Source: JAXLWB01 sp046328715
GTDB lineage: Bacteria; Chloroflexota; Anaerolineae; Caldilineales; Caldilineaceae
Direction: 5' to 3'
DNA length: 64,000 bases
NCBI GenBank assembly: GCA_046328715.1
Contig: JAXLWB010000051.1
Location: forward strand, 1 to 64,000
The notes beneath the pieces were generated by a model, which saw nothing but the letters and a program-made list of their open reading frames with translations, was not told where the DNA came from and did no database searches. The translations under genes were made by a program, and so were the position numbers. Positions 8,383-17,325 of the stretch are shown here, piece after piece. The number at the start of each line of letters is the position of its first letter. Within the stretch, counting starts at the first letter, position 1.

Positions 8383-9714
8383 TTACTCAATTGCCAATCT
8401 CCGCTTTACCGCTGCAGCGTGTGCTGTCAACCCCTCCGCTTCACCCAATGTCTGTGCGGCAGGGCCAATTTTATGAAAAGCCTCGTCATTGAGGCCGATG
8501 ATGCTGATGATTTTGACAAAGTCGTTGACATTGACCGGGCTGGCAAAGCGCGCAGTGGCTCCGGTAGGCATGACATGGCTGGGACCGGCCACATAGTCGC
8601 CCAACACTTCAAAGCTACGTTCACCGATAAAGATGCCACCAGCATTGTTGATCTTGCCGACCCATTGCCAGGGATCATTGACCAGCAGACAGAGATGCTC
8701 CGGCGCATAACGGTTGGCTTCCTCCACGGCTTGGGCTAGCGACTCGGTAACGACAATGCCACTACCACGCTGTAACGAAGCAACTATCGTCTCGGCTCGT
8801 CCCAATTCTTCCAGTTGCGCAGCAACCGCCGCCTGTACTTTTTCGGCAACGGCCTGGCTTGGGGTCAACAAGATCGCACAGGCCAAGATGTCATGCTCGG
8901 CCTGTGCCAACAGATCGGCAGCCGCCAATTGCGGATCGGCACTTTCGTCGGCGATCACGACGGTTTCGGTTGGACCAGGCAAACCGTCGATACCCACCAT
9001 GCCATAGACCTGGCGTTTGGCCAACGTAGTGAAGAGGCTACCCGGCCCGCAGATCTTGTCGACTTTGGGAATGCTCTGCGTACCAAAGGCCAGCGCCCCA
9101 ATCGCCTGCGCCCCCCCAGCAATGTAGATCGCATCGACGCCAGCAATATCGGCAGCGACTAAGATTGCGGGATGAGGTAGCCCACTATCACGCTGCGGCG
9201 GCGAGATAATCGAAATATAGGGCACGCCTGCCACGCGGGCCGGAACGGCGGTCATCAACACCGTACTGGGCAGCGGCGCACTGCCACCTGGCACATAGAT
9301 GCCCACTCGTTCAATCGGGCGCACCAGTTGACCGAGCGTGCCCTCGGCGTCATTGTGAATCCAACTGATCGACGGTTGATGGCGATGGAAGGCTTCGATG
9401 CGCTGGCGGGCCAGTTTGATGGCGTCGATCACAGATGAATCAAGTTGCTGGTAGGCGGCGGCGATCTGTTCTTGGCTCACCTGTAACGTGCTCAACGCAA
9501 TACGATCGATGCGTTTGGTCCAGTCTAGCAACGCAGCATCACCCTGTTTGCGTACATCGGAAAGAATGCGGCGCACCGCTTCTTCGGGGGTCAGTCGCTC
9601 GCCAAAGAGTGTTTCGAGCCGGTCGAGGATCGGTTCGGGAATTTCCAACTCATCCCAGGCCATTCGGCGCAGGATGCTGGATTGGGCAGTGGGTAGGTCG
9701 AGAATACGAATCAT
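8383..9714 (-). CDS. hisD: Histidinol dehydrogenase HisD
   Basis: HisD carries out the last two oxidations of histidine synthesis, histidinol to histidine, using NAD and a bound zinc. The 443-aa product has the expected length and motifs: VPGGSAPLPSTVLMTAVPA, IYIAGGAQAIGALAFGT, KICGPGSLFTTLAKRQVYG, IDGLPGPTETVVIADESADP (core PGPTE), LLAQAEHD (zinc ligand region), NAGGIFIGERSFEVLGDYVAGPSHVMPTG. It is the first gene of the minus-strand hisD-hisC-GMC run. Confidence 0.97.
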   Translation of the reverse strand: MIRILDLPTAQSSILRRMAWDELEIPEPILDRLETLFGERLTPEEAVRRILSDVRKQGDAALLDWTKRIDRIALSTLQVSQEQIAAAYQQLDSSVIDAIKLARQRIEAFHRHQPSISWIHNDAEGTLGQLVRPIERVGIYVPGGSAPLPSTVLMTAVPARVAGVPYISIISPPQRDSGLPHPAILVAADIAGVDAIYIAGGAQAIGALAFGTQSIPKVDKICGPGSLFTTLAKRQVYGMVGIDGLPGPTETVVIADESADPQLAAADLLAQAEHDILACAILLTPSQAVAEKVQAAVAAQLEELGRAETIVASLQRGSGIVVTESLAQAVEEANRYAPEHLCLLVNDPWQWVGKINNAGGIFIGERSFEVLGDYVAGPSHVMPTGATARFASPVNVNDFVKIISIIGLNDEAFHKIGPAAQTLGEAEGLTAHAAAVKRRLAIE

Positions 9715-9765
9715 GAGAGAATTTTGGATTTCAGATTTTGGATTGCGTACAGGAGCTATTATCAG

Positions 9766-10395
9766 TCATTCGAGAGGATTCGTCGAGATTGAAGGGTCGG
9801 AGATTGCGGTCAGTTCTTGCTCGACGACGGTTGCACATTGAAGGACACGAGTCAAGTACTCAACAAACTGTGTTGGCTCTTCGAGGTAAAAAGGGCCACT
9901 TAGTTCCAGAAGCTTGTCCTCTATGATAAGGCGGTCAAAATTTGGCATCATATCAGCCAGCTTTAACAATGTACAAAAGCGTGTCGAGGAGAGCAGTTTC
10001 ACAACTTGTTGTTGCGGATGTCCGCCAAATTCAAAACGTTTATCCAGTTCAGGATCACCGCTTTTAACCCTATCATACGAAACGTTTGGAAAGAGTTACA
10101 CGCCTGGCGAAATAAAGAAATGAAGATTTTGAGCTAGATTACTCATTCTTACTTTAATTATAGTTCTTGCCTGCTGGTGTCTCAATGGAAATCTACAGAA
10201 TACTTGGATCTCACAGTTTTGGTAATTACCATGCAAAGCAAAATCGTTATTGATATCATGTGGAGTGTAGAGAAGTCTTTGTTCAGTTGCAAACTTTTGC
10301 CATTTATTGCGAATCGAACGACGTATTGGTCTAAAGGCAATATAGACAATTGCAATAATGATACCAAGCAGGAGCAAGAAGTTATAGCTAGACAT
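9766..10395 (-). pseudogene. Membrane-anchored protein gene interrupted by an in-frame TAA
   Basis: The minus-strand frame from 10395 encodes one N-terminal membrane segment (MSSYNFLLLLGIIIAIVYIAF) and a cytosolic region, then meets TAA at 10096-10098. The same frame continues without a further stop for 109 codons to 9766, reading LFPNVSYDRVKSGDPELDKRF and on to a helical tail. The sequence on both sides of the stop reads as one ~209-residue domain protein (a SGDPELDKRF motif directly follows), so I interpret this as one gene with a nonsense change rather than two genes. A GTG inside the second half could restart translation. I do not recognise a named family. It lies downstream of xisI. Confidence 0.6.
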
Positions 10396-10438
10396 ATAAC
10401 GTGTTCAGAGGGAGATTCGTGTTTATATGTAAACACGA

Positions 10439-10774
10439 CTACGCAACTGCGTACTCCGTATAAGGGCGCGCTTCGGGCAATTGGAAGCCAAGCACGATTT
10501 CTTTTTTGGGAATACCAGCCTTTTCCAGTTCTTTGGCAATTTGATAGTCGGTATTATCGCGTTGAAGCCACACTTTGCCATCAATAATATCAAGATGCAC
10601 GATACAGCCATGAACACGCGACTTACCATGCCAACCTACTGTGATCAATAAGTAACGATCAGACATGCGATCAAACACTGTATGACATTCCATTTCGCCG
10701 TAGGCATAGGGAATTTGTGCATATTGCGTCAACACAGATTCGATGATCGTTCGCCAAGTTTCTATCTTATCCAC
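10439..10774 (-). CDS. xisI: XisI family protein
   Basis: The 111-aa product begins (GTG start) with DKIETWRTIIESVLTQYA and contains CHTVFDRMSDRYLLITVGWH, the pattern HGCIVHLDIIDGKVWLQRDN and a PKKEIVLGFQLPEARPYTEYA tail, which is the XisI (fdxN element excision controlling factor) family. In heterocystous cyanobacteria XisH and XisI assist excision of the fdxN element; in other phyla, including Chloroflexota, they are frequent accessory pairs with no proven job. Its GTG overlaps the end of xisH by about 13 nt, the normal linkage. It is intact although its partner is broken. Confidence 0.88.
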   Translation of the reverse strand: MDKIETWRTIIESVLTQYAQIPYAYGEMECHTVFDRMSDRYLLITVGWHGKSRVHGCIVHLDIIDGKVWLQRDNTDYQIAKELEKAGIPKKEIVLGFQLPEARPYTEYAVA

Positions 10775-11175
10775 TGAACAATCTGCCTTTCCTCGGGTTG
10801 AAAATTATCGACAAAATACTTTCCGCTTCCACTAAAAGCTGGCCAATTGGTTCACTAAAAAGTTGTTGATAGGTGACTTCACGAATCGCAAGATACAACT
10901 CACGAGTAGGTTCAAGCCTTTTCATGACATTACGATAAAGTACAAATTGCCCAGGGCATCTTTGAGATCATCAAGTTCCGATGCACCAACAAAGCTCTTG
11001 ATTTCTACTGCGATTCTTCTCCCCCTTTTTCTGCTGCAACCAACTCTTCACCAGCTAAATCCACATACATATCACGTCTACCCCATTGCAAGTGCAGTGG
11101 ATCATGAGTAATTTTCCAACCATCTTTTTCGAGAGCATCCCGTACATGTTGATGATAAATATCGCGTGCGGCCAT
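10762..11175 (-). pseudogene. xisH: xisH remnant with two or three frameshifts
   Basis: From ATG 11175 the frame reads MAARDIYHQHVRDALEKDGW and KITHDPLHLQWGRRDMYVDL, the XisH N-terminus, then runs to an early stop after EKGGEESQ. Shifting frame there restores the core IAVEIKSFVGASELDDLKDA, a second shift gives FVLYRNVMKRLEPTRELYLA with IREVTYQQLFSEPIGQLLVE, and a third gives GKYFVDNFQPEERQIVQWIR to a stop at 10762. XisH is a restriction-endonuclease-like fold protein; the EIKSF lysine region is retained in a shifted frame. The parts are in order with no gap, so small indels rather than deletions broke it. The IS element begins 43 bp upstream and may have removed its promoter. Confidence 0.75.
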
Positions 11176-11218
11176 TGTTTCATTCCTCATTATCTGCTTG
11201 CTTCGTACCGCCTTAGTA

Positions 11219-12647
11219 CATCAGTAACAAATTAAGCATTTACAGAGGTTGTCAAATCTGGGGAGAGCAGACAAGCCTGTAAAATGAAAGGATGAGCGAA
11301 CCAGAAAAAGAAAATAAAACTAAAAAAGCAAGCAGTGTGCGACACACGCGAGCGGTTCAGCGTGATCGGAGCAAACGGTTGAGCAGCGAATTGCCAGATG
11401 AACAAGTGGTAGAACGGCTCCGCGATTGTGCATCCAGCGACCCTGGCGCAAATCGCTGTATACGAAGCGCTTGGGCTGCGTGCCCGCATCCTGACGTTAC
11501 CCGTGATGATGGCCTTAGTATTGAGTCTGCTCTGGCAGCAAACCGGCAGCATCTGCGAAATGGTGCGACTGGTGCACGAAGAATGTGTTTTCGTGGGTCG
11601 CCCCCTTACAGGCTTAACGCAACAAGCACTCTCGACTCGCTTGCGTATGTTGCCAGCAGAGTTGTTTCTGCAAGTTCTGCTTGAGCTATTGCCTGGACTG
11701 GCAAAACGCAGTTTGAACGCAGCCGCCCCTTACCCGCTGAACTTGCCTGGGCGAAAAGGCAATACACTCAGGTTTGCGCCTGCGATGGCTCAACTCTGGA
11801 TGCACTCTTGTGCAAGGTCGGGTTGCTGCAGGAGAATGAAAAGAATCCATTGGCGGGACGCATGTTAGCGATTCTGGATATCGTCACTCGCCTGCCTACC
11901 CAGGTTTGGTATGAAGAAGATGCACAAGCGCATGACCAAAGCTTTCTCGACAAAGTGCGCTCCCATCTGCTCACAGGCAGCCTGCTCATTTTCGATTTGG
12001 GTTTCACCAACTTCACTTTCTTCCGCCACCTTGGTGAACAAGGTGTCTTTTTCATCACACGTGCCAAGAGCAATCTGGCATTCCAGGGGAATCGTTGCTG
12101 CTCAAAACTGCTGTGGTGCATGACCAAATCGGTTGGATTGGACAAGGTGATGACCGCCAGCAAGTGCGCCTGATTCAATTTCTCTATCACGGCAAGTGGT
12201 ATCGCTATCTCACCAACGACCTCGATGCATCGCATCTTCCCGTTGAGTATGCCGTGGCTCTTTACTGGCAACGCTGGCGAATTGAAGATGCCTATGCCAT
12301 TGTCAAACGCCTGCTCGGTTTAGCTTTCTTTCATTGTTCGGCTCAGAATGCTGTACAAATGCAACTCTGGGCGACCTGGATTCTCTATGCGGTTCTGGTT
12401 GACCTGACTGACCAAGTCGCTCAGCAACTCAACAAACCCTTTGCTCGCATTTCTATGGAGATGGTCTATCGCTCGCTTCCTTTCTTTGCTAGGACTCATC
12501 ACAAGGGGAATGCCGACAACCTGATTGATTATCTTGTTGCCAATGTCAAACGCCTGGGCATTCTTAAATCTATCCGTTCTGACCAACCGTCAACTCTTCT
12601 CTCCCTCAAGTTGACAATCGCTCTAAACGCTTAATTTGTCACCAATG
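11219..12647 (+). mobile_element. IS4-type insertion sequence, copy 1 (1429 bp)
   Basis: The left end CATCAGTAACAAATTAAGC and the reverse complement of the right end CATTGGTGACAAATTAAGC are imperfect terminal inverted repeats, with similarity continuing to TTGTCAA about 35 bp in. The element is bounded by a perfect 9-bp target duplication GCCTTAGTA at 11210-11218 and 12648-12656, which fixes both ends. It carries one transposase gene, broken by frameshifts. A second copy is at 28187-29602. It has landed between xisH and the sigma-factor gene. Confidence 0.93.
11292..12634 (+). pseudogene. IS4-family DDE transposase, frameshifted (copy 1)
   Basis: The start MSEPEKENKTKK is followed by a frame change after VVERL, then by segments in different frames: QIAVYEALGLRARILTLPVM, CDGSTLDALLCK-like sequence, DLGFTNFTFFRHLGEQG and YWQRWRIEDAYAIVKRLLGL. 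Together these give a ~440-aa IS4-type transposase with candidate catalytic Asp in CDGSTLD and DLGF and the YREK-type signature (Y-x2-R-x3-E-x6-K) in YWQRWRIEDAYAIVK. Comparison with copy 2 shows that most breaks are 1-5 nt indels and that at several sites only one of the two copies is in frame. No full-length product can be made from this copy as written. Confidence 0.85.
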
Positions 12648-12915
12648 GCCTTAGTATATCACAGAATAGAATTTCTCTCGTTTTTGTAACGCCTCAAGAG
12701 GCGGCAGGCACAAAGGAAACACGGAGCGAACAAAACGGATGCGGAGGCTGTAATTCTCATGTGATTCATCCCTCGTAATCCCATGTAACAGTCTGTTGCA
12801 CGAAATGGTACACATCTGGCGCTTGCTGTGTAACAAGCCTGACAGCATACTCGCTACAGCAGCAACTATCCGGCTTTCCACAGACAATCAAAAAGCCAAT
12901 ATCGCGGAACCTATG

Positions 12916-13458
12916 ATCACTTACTTGCCTTATCCAACTCAGCTAGAACAATACATGGCCACCGCCACGCGCTTGGCCATCCGGCTCCTGGGCAGCTATG
13001 ATGCCGCAGAGGATGCAGTTCAAGAAGGACTCATCAAAGCCTACCGTGCCTGGGGCGGCTTTGAAGGAAGCAATCTGCGGGCTTGGTTCCTGTGCATCAT
13101 TCGGAATACCTGTTATGACCATCTACGTGCGCAGAAGCGTCGTCCAACCGAAAGCCTGGAAGCAATGTTCGAGAGAGAAAACAACGAAACAAGCCACCTG
13201 ACTCGCTATCCTTCCCTCTCCCCAGATCAAATTGTCCTACAGCAGGAAAGGATGCAGGCGATCTTGCACATGATCGAAGCATTACCATCTGACTATCGTA
13301 TGGTGTTGCAGTTGGTCGATCTCGAAGGGTATGGCTATGCCGAGGTGTCAACTATATTGAACATTCCGATGGGCACTGTTAAATCAAGACTCTGCCGCGG
13401 GCGCAGTCTGGTTCGTGATCAATTAGTGCGTGACAGAGCAGAGGTAAATGTTGGATAG
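12916..13458 (+). CDS. ECF-like RNA polymerase sigma factor
   Basis: The product has a sigma region 2 (YDAAEDAVQEGLIKAYRAWG, then LRAWFLCIIRNTCYDHLRAQ) and a sigma region 4 helix-turn-helix (LPSDYRMVLQLVDLEGYGYA, then EVSTILNIPMGTVKSRLCRG), the two-domain layout of extracytoplasmic-function sigma factors. I prefer the ATG at 12916 (MITYLPYPTQLEQYMATATR), which gives a family-typical 180-aa protein; a TTG at 12796 would add 40 residues with no similarity. Neither has a strong ribosome site. There is no anti-sigma gene next to it. It converges on the VWA gene across a 50-bp hairpin region, and its regulon is unknown. Confidence 0.88.
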   Translation: MTYLPYPTQLEQYMATATRLAIRLLGSYDAAEDAVQEGLIKAYRAWGGFEGSNLRAWFLCIIRNTCYDHLRAQKRRPTESLEAMFERENNETSHLTRYPSLSPDQIVLQQERMQAILHMIEALPSDYRMVLQLVDLEGYGYAEVSTILNIPMGTVKSRLCRGRSLVRDQLVRDRAEVNVG

Positions 13459-13503
13459 TAACTGGCAGTTGTGTAATTACGTAATAGCCAGTTACCGAAT
13501 TAC
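13458..13503. terminator. Likely bidirectional terminator between sigma factor and VWA genes
   Basis: GTAACTGGC at 13458-13466 pairs with GCCAGTTAC at 13487-13495, with a second interleaved pair (GTGTAATT / AATTACAC). The 50-bp gap separates two converging stops, so a shared hairpin terminator fits. There is no long T-tract. The sequence also belongs to the TAATTAC word family seen in other gaps. Confidence 0.5.
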
Positions 13504-13508
13504 ACCCG

Positions 13509-14696
13509 TCACCTCGCCGTCACCAACTCCTGCTGTGCCGCCCATTGTCCGATATCATGTCGATTGATCGCCGCCGCCATCAGATCAGGAAAAAGGTCCG
13601 GGGTGCAGGCAAAGGCAGGAATCCCTAGCCCCGCAAAGTAGGCAGCCACGCTGGCATCAAAGGAAGGACGTCCCCGATCATCGAGCGCCAATAGTGAGAT
13701 GAATTGTACGCCCGCAGTCTGAATAGCCGCCACCCGTTTGAACATCTCCTGGCGATTGCCACCTTCGTAGAGGTCACTGATCAGAATCAGAATTGTCTCT
13801 TGCGGCTGCGGCAATATGCTCTGGCAGTAGGTAAGTGCCCGGTTGATGTCTGTACCACCGCCCAGTTGCACCCCAAAGAGCAGCTCGACTGGATCGTTCA
13901 GTTGTTCAGTTAAGTCAGCGACTTCGGTATCGAAAACAATCATACGGGTCTGCACCGCCCGCAACGAGGCCAGCACAGCACCAAAGACACTGGCATAGAC
14001 CACCGAGGAAGCCATCGAACCGCTCTGGTCGATGCAGAGAATGATGTCACGCAGAGCACTACGTCTGCGACCAAAACCAATCAGCTTCTCCGGGATAACC
14101 GTATGATACTCTGGTTGGTAGTTCTTCAAGTTTGCCGTGATCGTGCGCTTCCAATCGATTTCGTTCTGTTTGGGATGATGGTTGCGTACGGAACGATTAA
14201 GGCTGCCCATCACTGCCTGGCGCATCGGGTTGGCAAGTTTGGCCTCCAACGTATCCACGATTCGGCGCACGACAACTCGGGCTGTCTCTTTTGTCTTGTT
14301 CGACATCACATCGCTCAGGCTGACCAGCGTTGCCGCCAGTTCAACGCTCGGCTCGACAGCCTGCAACATCTCCGGTTCGAGCAACATCTGGCGTAAGTTG
14401 AGTCGATCCAAGGCATCCTGCTGCATTACACGCACGACCGAAGAAGGAAAGTATTCGCGAATATCACCCAGCCAGCGTGCCACATTGGGTGAGGATTTGC
14501 CCAAGCTTCCCTGTCGCCCACCAGGAGCAGTCCCTGTCACATCACCGGCATAGAGCGCCTCCAACACATTGTCCATCCCTTGATCCCGCCCATCTAGCGA
14601 GATACCAATGCCATCCGCCCCGCCGCCCCCCAGGACCAGACGCCAACGGCGCAGACGTTCCAGTTCGGCGGGGGAGTTTTGATGAAAATCATTCAT
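13509..14696 (-). CDS. VWA-domain protein of the MoxR/DUF5682 module
   Basis: The 395-aa cytosolic protein has an N-terminal helical half and a C-terminal von Willebrand factor A domain. The MIDAS metal site starts at DQSGS (residues 223-227, DxSxS) and continues with the LGGGTDINRAL block (threonine ligand) and ILISDLYEGG (aspartate ligand). VWA proteins paired with MoxR ATPases act as adaptors that deliver partners to the ATPase ring. It is the last gene of the module, 196 bp after DUF5682, and stops against the convergent sigma-factor gene. No signal peptide or membrane segment is seen. Confidence 0.9.
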   Translation of the reverse strand: MNDFHQNSPAELERLRRWRLVLGGGGADGIGISLDGRDQGMDNVLEALYAGDVTGTAPGGRQGSLGKSSPNVARWLGDIREYFPSSVVRVMQQDALDRLNLRQMLLEPEMLQAVEPSVELAATLVSLSDVMSNKTKETARVVVRRIVDTLEAKLANPMRQAVMGSLNRSVRNHHPKQNEIDWKRTITANLKNYQPEYHTVIPEKLIGFGRRRSALRDIILCIDQSGSMASSVVYASVFGAVLASLRAVQTRMIVFDTEVADLTEQLNDPVELLFGVQLGGGTDINRALTYCQSILPQPQETILILISDLYEGGNRQEMFKRVAAIQTAGVQFISLLALDDRGRPSFDASVAAYFAGLGIPAFACTPDLFPDLMAAAINRHDIGQWAAQQELVTAR

Positions 14697-14892
14697 AGTG
14701 AATTACCGAGTACATAGATTAGGAGATTGCACCACAGTACATGATTTCCTGACCTTCTAACTTGAAAATAGCGTCACTGATAAAACTTTCGAGAGCACGT
14801 ACAACATAGACCAATGATCCATCTTTGATTTGCTTTGTCCATAAGAAACCAACCGCTCCTCAGCAATGACAAATCAATCTTCCAGTCATCTC

Positions 14893-17199
14893 TCAATCTC
14901 TATTTACAAATTCAATTCCCAGCATCTTCGCCACCAACGGCAAAACCTGTTCCGCACGTTTGCTGTCGAATCGCGTATCGTCGGCGTCTGTGGGAAGCAA
15001 CGGTGTTGACCTGCCAACTTTGACCAACTCGCCCATTTGCCGTCGTTCAGCATGAGAAAAGCGGGCAAAGCTCCGGCGTAGAAGCGGCAGGACCTGGGTG
15101 AAATGTTCGCTGTTGATCGTACTAACCCAACGATCCACCACCTGCCAGAGTCGTTCATCATGCACCAGCAGCAGACCACTTTCACCAAGCAACCCTTCGA
15201 TCCAGGCGGCAGCTTGTGCCGGTTCGTTGGCAGTGGACAGCGCCAGCCACATGCGTTGGGCGCACACTTCCGAGTCGAGCAGCCCGCGATCCAGCAACAG
15301 ACGGCAGAGCCGTCCTGCCAATAGGCCATGTAAACCGACCAGATCAACTATCTTTCTGAGCACCTCCAGCCAGGATGCACTCCACGCTTCCACTTGCAAA
15401 AGCTCAATCGCAGCATGTGTGCCAACTAAACGAGGCAACATTTGGTTGGCGGCTTCGTCGTTGAGTGCAGCGCAGGCGACTGGGAGACCAATACAGATAC
15501 GAACGACAAAACCGTCAACGACTTGAGAGACAGCACCGCTATCCGTCTGGCGCACATTGCCGTAGCGAACAATGTTGGCCAGTGCGGGTAGTGCCTCCAT
15601 CAACTGGGCGACATCGGCTGCCAACGCCGCTTGCGCCTGCAACTCGCACATGATGACCGGTACAGCGGTTGGCAGATCGGCCAAAAGTGCGCTGTCAAGC
15701 AATCCACTCAAGGTGGAGAGAGTTGGCGGCATGGTGACTGCACCTTTGGCATCGACGCCTCGTGCCAGGGCCGATGCATAACCCGTTGCGGCATCAACCA
15801 CACTGCTGCCCCAGATACTTGCTTCGACGATACGCACTGCAAATTCAGGCTGCCAGGATAGCTGCCAAACTTCGCGGAAAGTGCCTTTGCCGCTCGACTT
15901 TTGCAGCTTGCCCCAGGCAATCCCCAGCAGTGCCAAACGATGCAGCAGACGGCTGCGCTCCAAATCGGTTGGTTTGCGCAGATCGAGTTCCAGCGATTTG
16001 GTGAGTGCTTCGGTAGGCAGGCGGAGGCGGCGTTGTTCGGCGACCAGATCCCGCTGAAAGGGCGTACTCGGGACATCGTCGGGTACGGCACCGATCTGTT
16101 CGCCCACGATCAACTGCTCATGGATTAGGCGCATAGGCAGATCGTCGCCAAAACAAAAAAGCGTGCGCGCCGCTTCGTTGAGGTCACTGAGATCGGGCAA
16201 GACACGGCCACGAAAGGCCGCCAGGGTTTCGGCCAGGCGCACTGACTCAATCACACTGGCCGAAGAGGCATCGAGCTCTTTCTGGCGCAAGAGGTGAGCA
16301 ACACGCGTCATCCAGTGAACAACGGTTTGGCGAGAGGAATAGTCATGACCACTGGCACGCCAGAGATGCTCATACCAACCGGGGGAAGCAATGCCTGCGC
16401 CATAGCCGCTGGCATAGGTCAGGCGACTGTAGGTCCAGGGCGTCCAAGTGGCAGCAACTTTGCACTTCGGCAAACCCTTGAGCAGAGTGGCATCTGCCTG
16501 TTCCGAGGTTGCAACTGTCAGATCACTCAGAGCAGGAGCGTGCCAAGCTCCGCAGACGACAGCGATCTTCTCAAAACCCTCCCGTTGTGCCTGGCGGATT
16601 GACTGGCGCATGTATGCCTCGCGCAGCTGATTTCGCTTCGAACCCAGGTAGGTGTGCGTGGCGTCTTCCTGGCGCAACTCGTGCATGATCGTATGAATCG
16701 CCTCAAAGAGATCACTCTGCTGGCGGCGCTGCTCGACCCAAGCTTCCCACCATCGTTCACCATCTTCGTAGCCAGATGCTTGGGCAATCCAGGCAAAGGG
16801 ATCTGGTAGTTCGCTCAGGGAAGGCGTTTGGACTGTCTCTGTATCGACAGGGGCAGCGGGAATGGGAATTGCTGTTTCTTCGACCTCAACAAGCTGATGG
16901 GCTTGCGGTAGATCGATGAAGCGCACAGGCAATGCATTTCCTAGTGCAAAGCGAATCGCCTGAAATTCGGGTGAAAATTCCGCAAAAGGATAAAAGGCGG
17001 CACGACGCGCATCCTCTTCAGCATAGATGAGCAGTGCCACGGGCGGCTTCATTTGCGCATGGGCGAGAAACGACAACAACGAGTTCGCATCGGGCGGACC
17101 CTCTACCAGCACAATATCCGGTTCCAGCCGACGCAGTGCTTCTACCAATGACCGCGCTGATCCTGGTCCATGATGGCGGATTCCAAAGACTTGGTGCAT
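14893..17199 (-). CDS. DUF5682 family protein
   Basis: The start at 17199 gives MHQVFGIRHHGPGSARSLVE; the longer frame upstream would translate a repeat-filled gap. The 768-aa protein has an N-terminal domain with HHGPGSA, DIVLVEGPPDANS, VRFIDLPQAHQL and VVCGAWHAPALSD. These blocks resemble the TraB/ChaN/erythromycin-esterase-like fold (conserved GP and His motifs), which is an inference. The C-terminal ~400 residues are helical. I assign DUF5682 from these motifs and from its usual neighbours, MoxR ATPase and VWA proteins. Function is not established; the conserved His and Glu residues suggest an enzyme rather than a scaffold. Confidence 0.82.
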   Translation of the reverse strand: MHQVFGIRHHGPGSARSLVEALRRLEPDIVLVEGPPDANSLLSFLAHAQMKPPVALLIYAEEDARRAAFYPFAEFSPEFQAIRFALGNALPVRFIDLPQAHQLVEVEETAIPIPAAPVDTETVQTPSLSELPDPFAWIAQASGYEDGERWWEAWVEQRRQQSDLFEAIHTIMHELRQEDATHTYLGSKRNQLREAYMRQSIRQAQREGFEKIAVVCGAWHAPALSDLTVATSEQADATLLKGLPKCKVAATWTPWTYSRLTYASGYGAGIASPGWYEHLWRASGHDYSSRQTVVHWMTRVAHLLRQKELDASSASVIESVRLAETLAAFRGRVLPDLSDLNEAARTLFCFGDDLPMRLIHEQLIVGEQIGAVPDDVPSTPFQRDLVAEQRRLRLPTEALTKSLELDLRKPTDLERSRLLHRLALLGIAWGKLQKSSGKGTFREVWQLSWQPEFAVRIVEASIWGSSVVDAATGYASALARGVDAKGAVTMPPTLSTLSGLLDSALLADLPTAVPVIMCELQAQAALAADVAQLMEALPALANIVRYGNVRQTDSGAVSQVVDGFVVRICIGLPVACAALNDEAANQMLPRLVGTHAAIELLQVEAWSASWLEVLRKIVDLVGLHGLLAGRLCRLLLDRGLLDSEVCAQRMWLALSTANEPAQAAAWIEGLLGESGLLLVHDERLWQVVDRWVSTINSEHFTQVLPLLRRSFARFSHAERRQMGELVKVGRSTPLLPTDADDTRFDSKRAEQVLPLVAKMLGIEFVNRD

Positions 17200-17325
17200 A
17201 GAGTTCGTCTCATGGGTTGATGCGTGATTCGTGATGCGTGAAGTGCATAGCTTCTCCATTCTACAATCGACAACAGTAGAGTTGACTCTGTCTGCACTCA
17301 CGCATCACGTTTCACTTTTCACGTT
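17200..17325. repeat. GCGTGAT / CACGCATCACG repeat-filled gap
   Basis: The gap between the MoxR and DUF5682 genes is largely built from the words ATGCGTGATTCGTGATGCGTG (17219-17239, overlapping copies) and, facing it, CACGCATCACGTTTCAC with TTTTCACGTTTCAC (17300-17330). The facing words can pair into a long imperfect stem. No gene is visible. Confidence 0.65.

Noticed and set aside
11232..12271. Minus-strand frames of 106-167 codons inside the IS copies
   Set aside because: They are antisense to the transposase; the same false frames appear in both copies simply because the DNA is duplicated.
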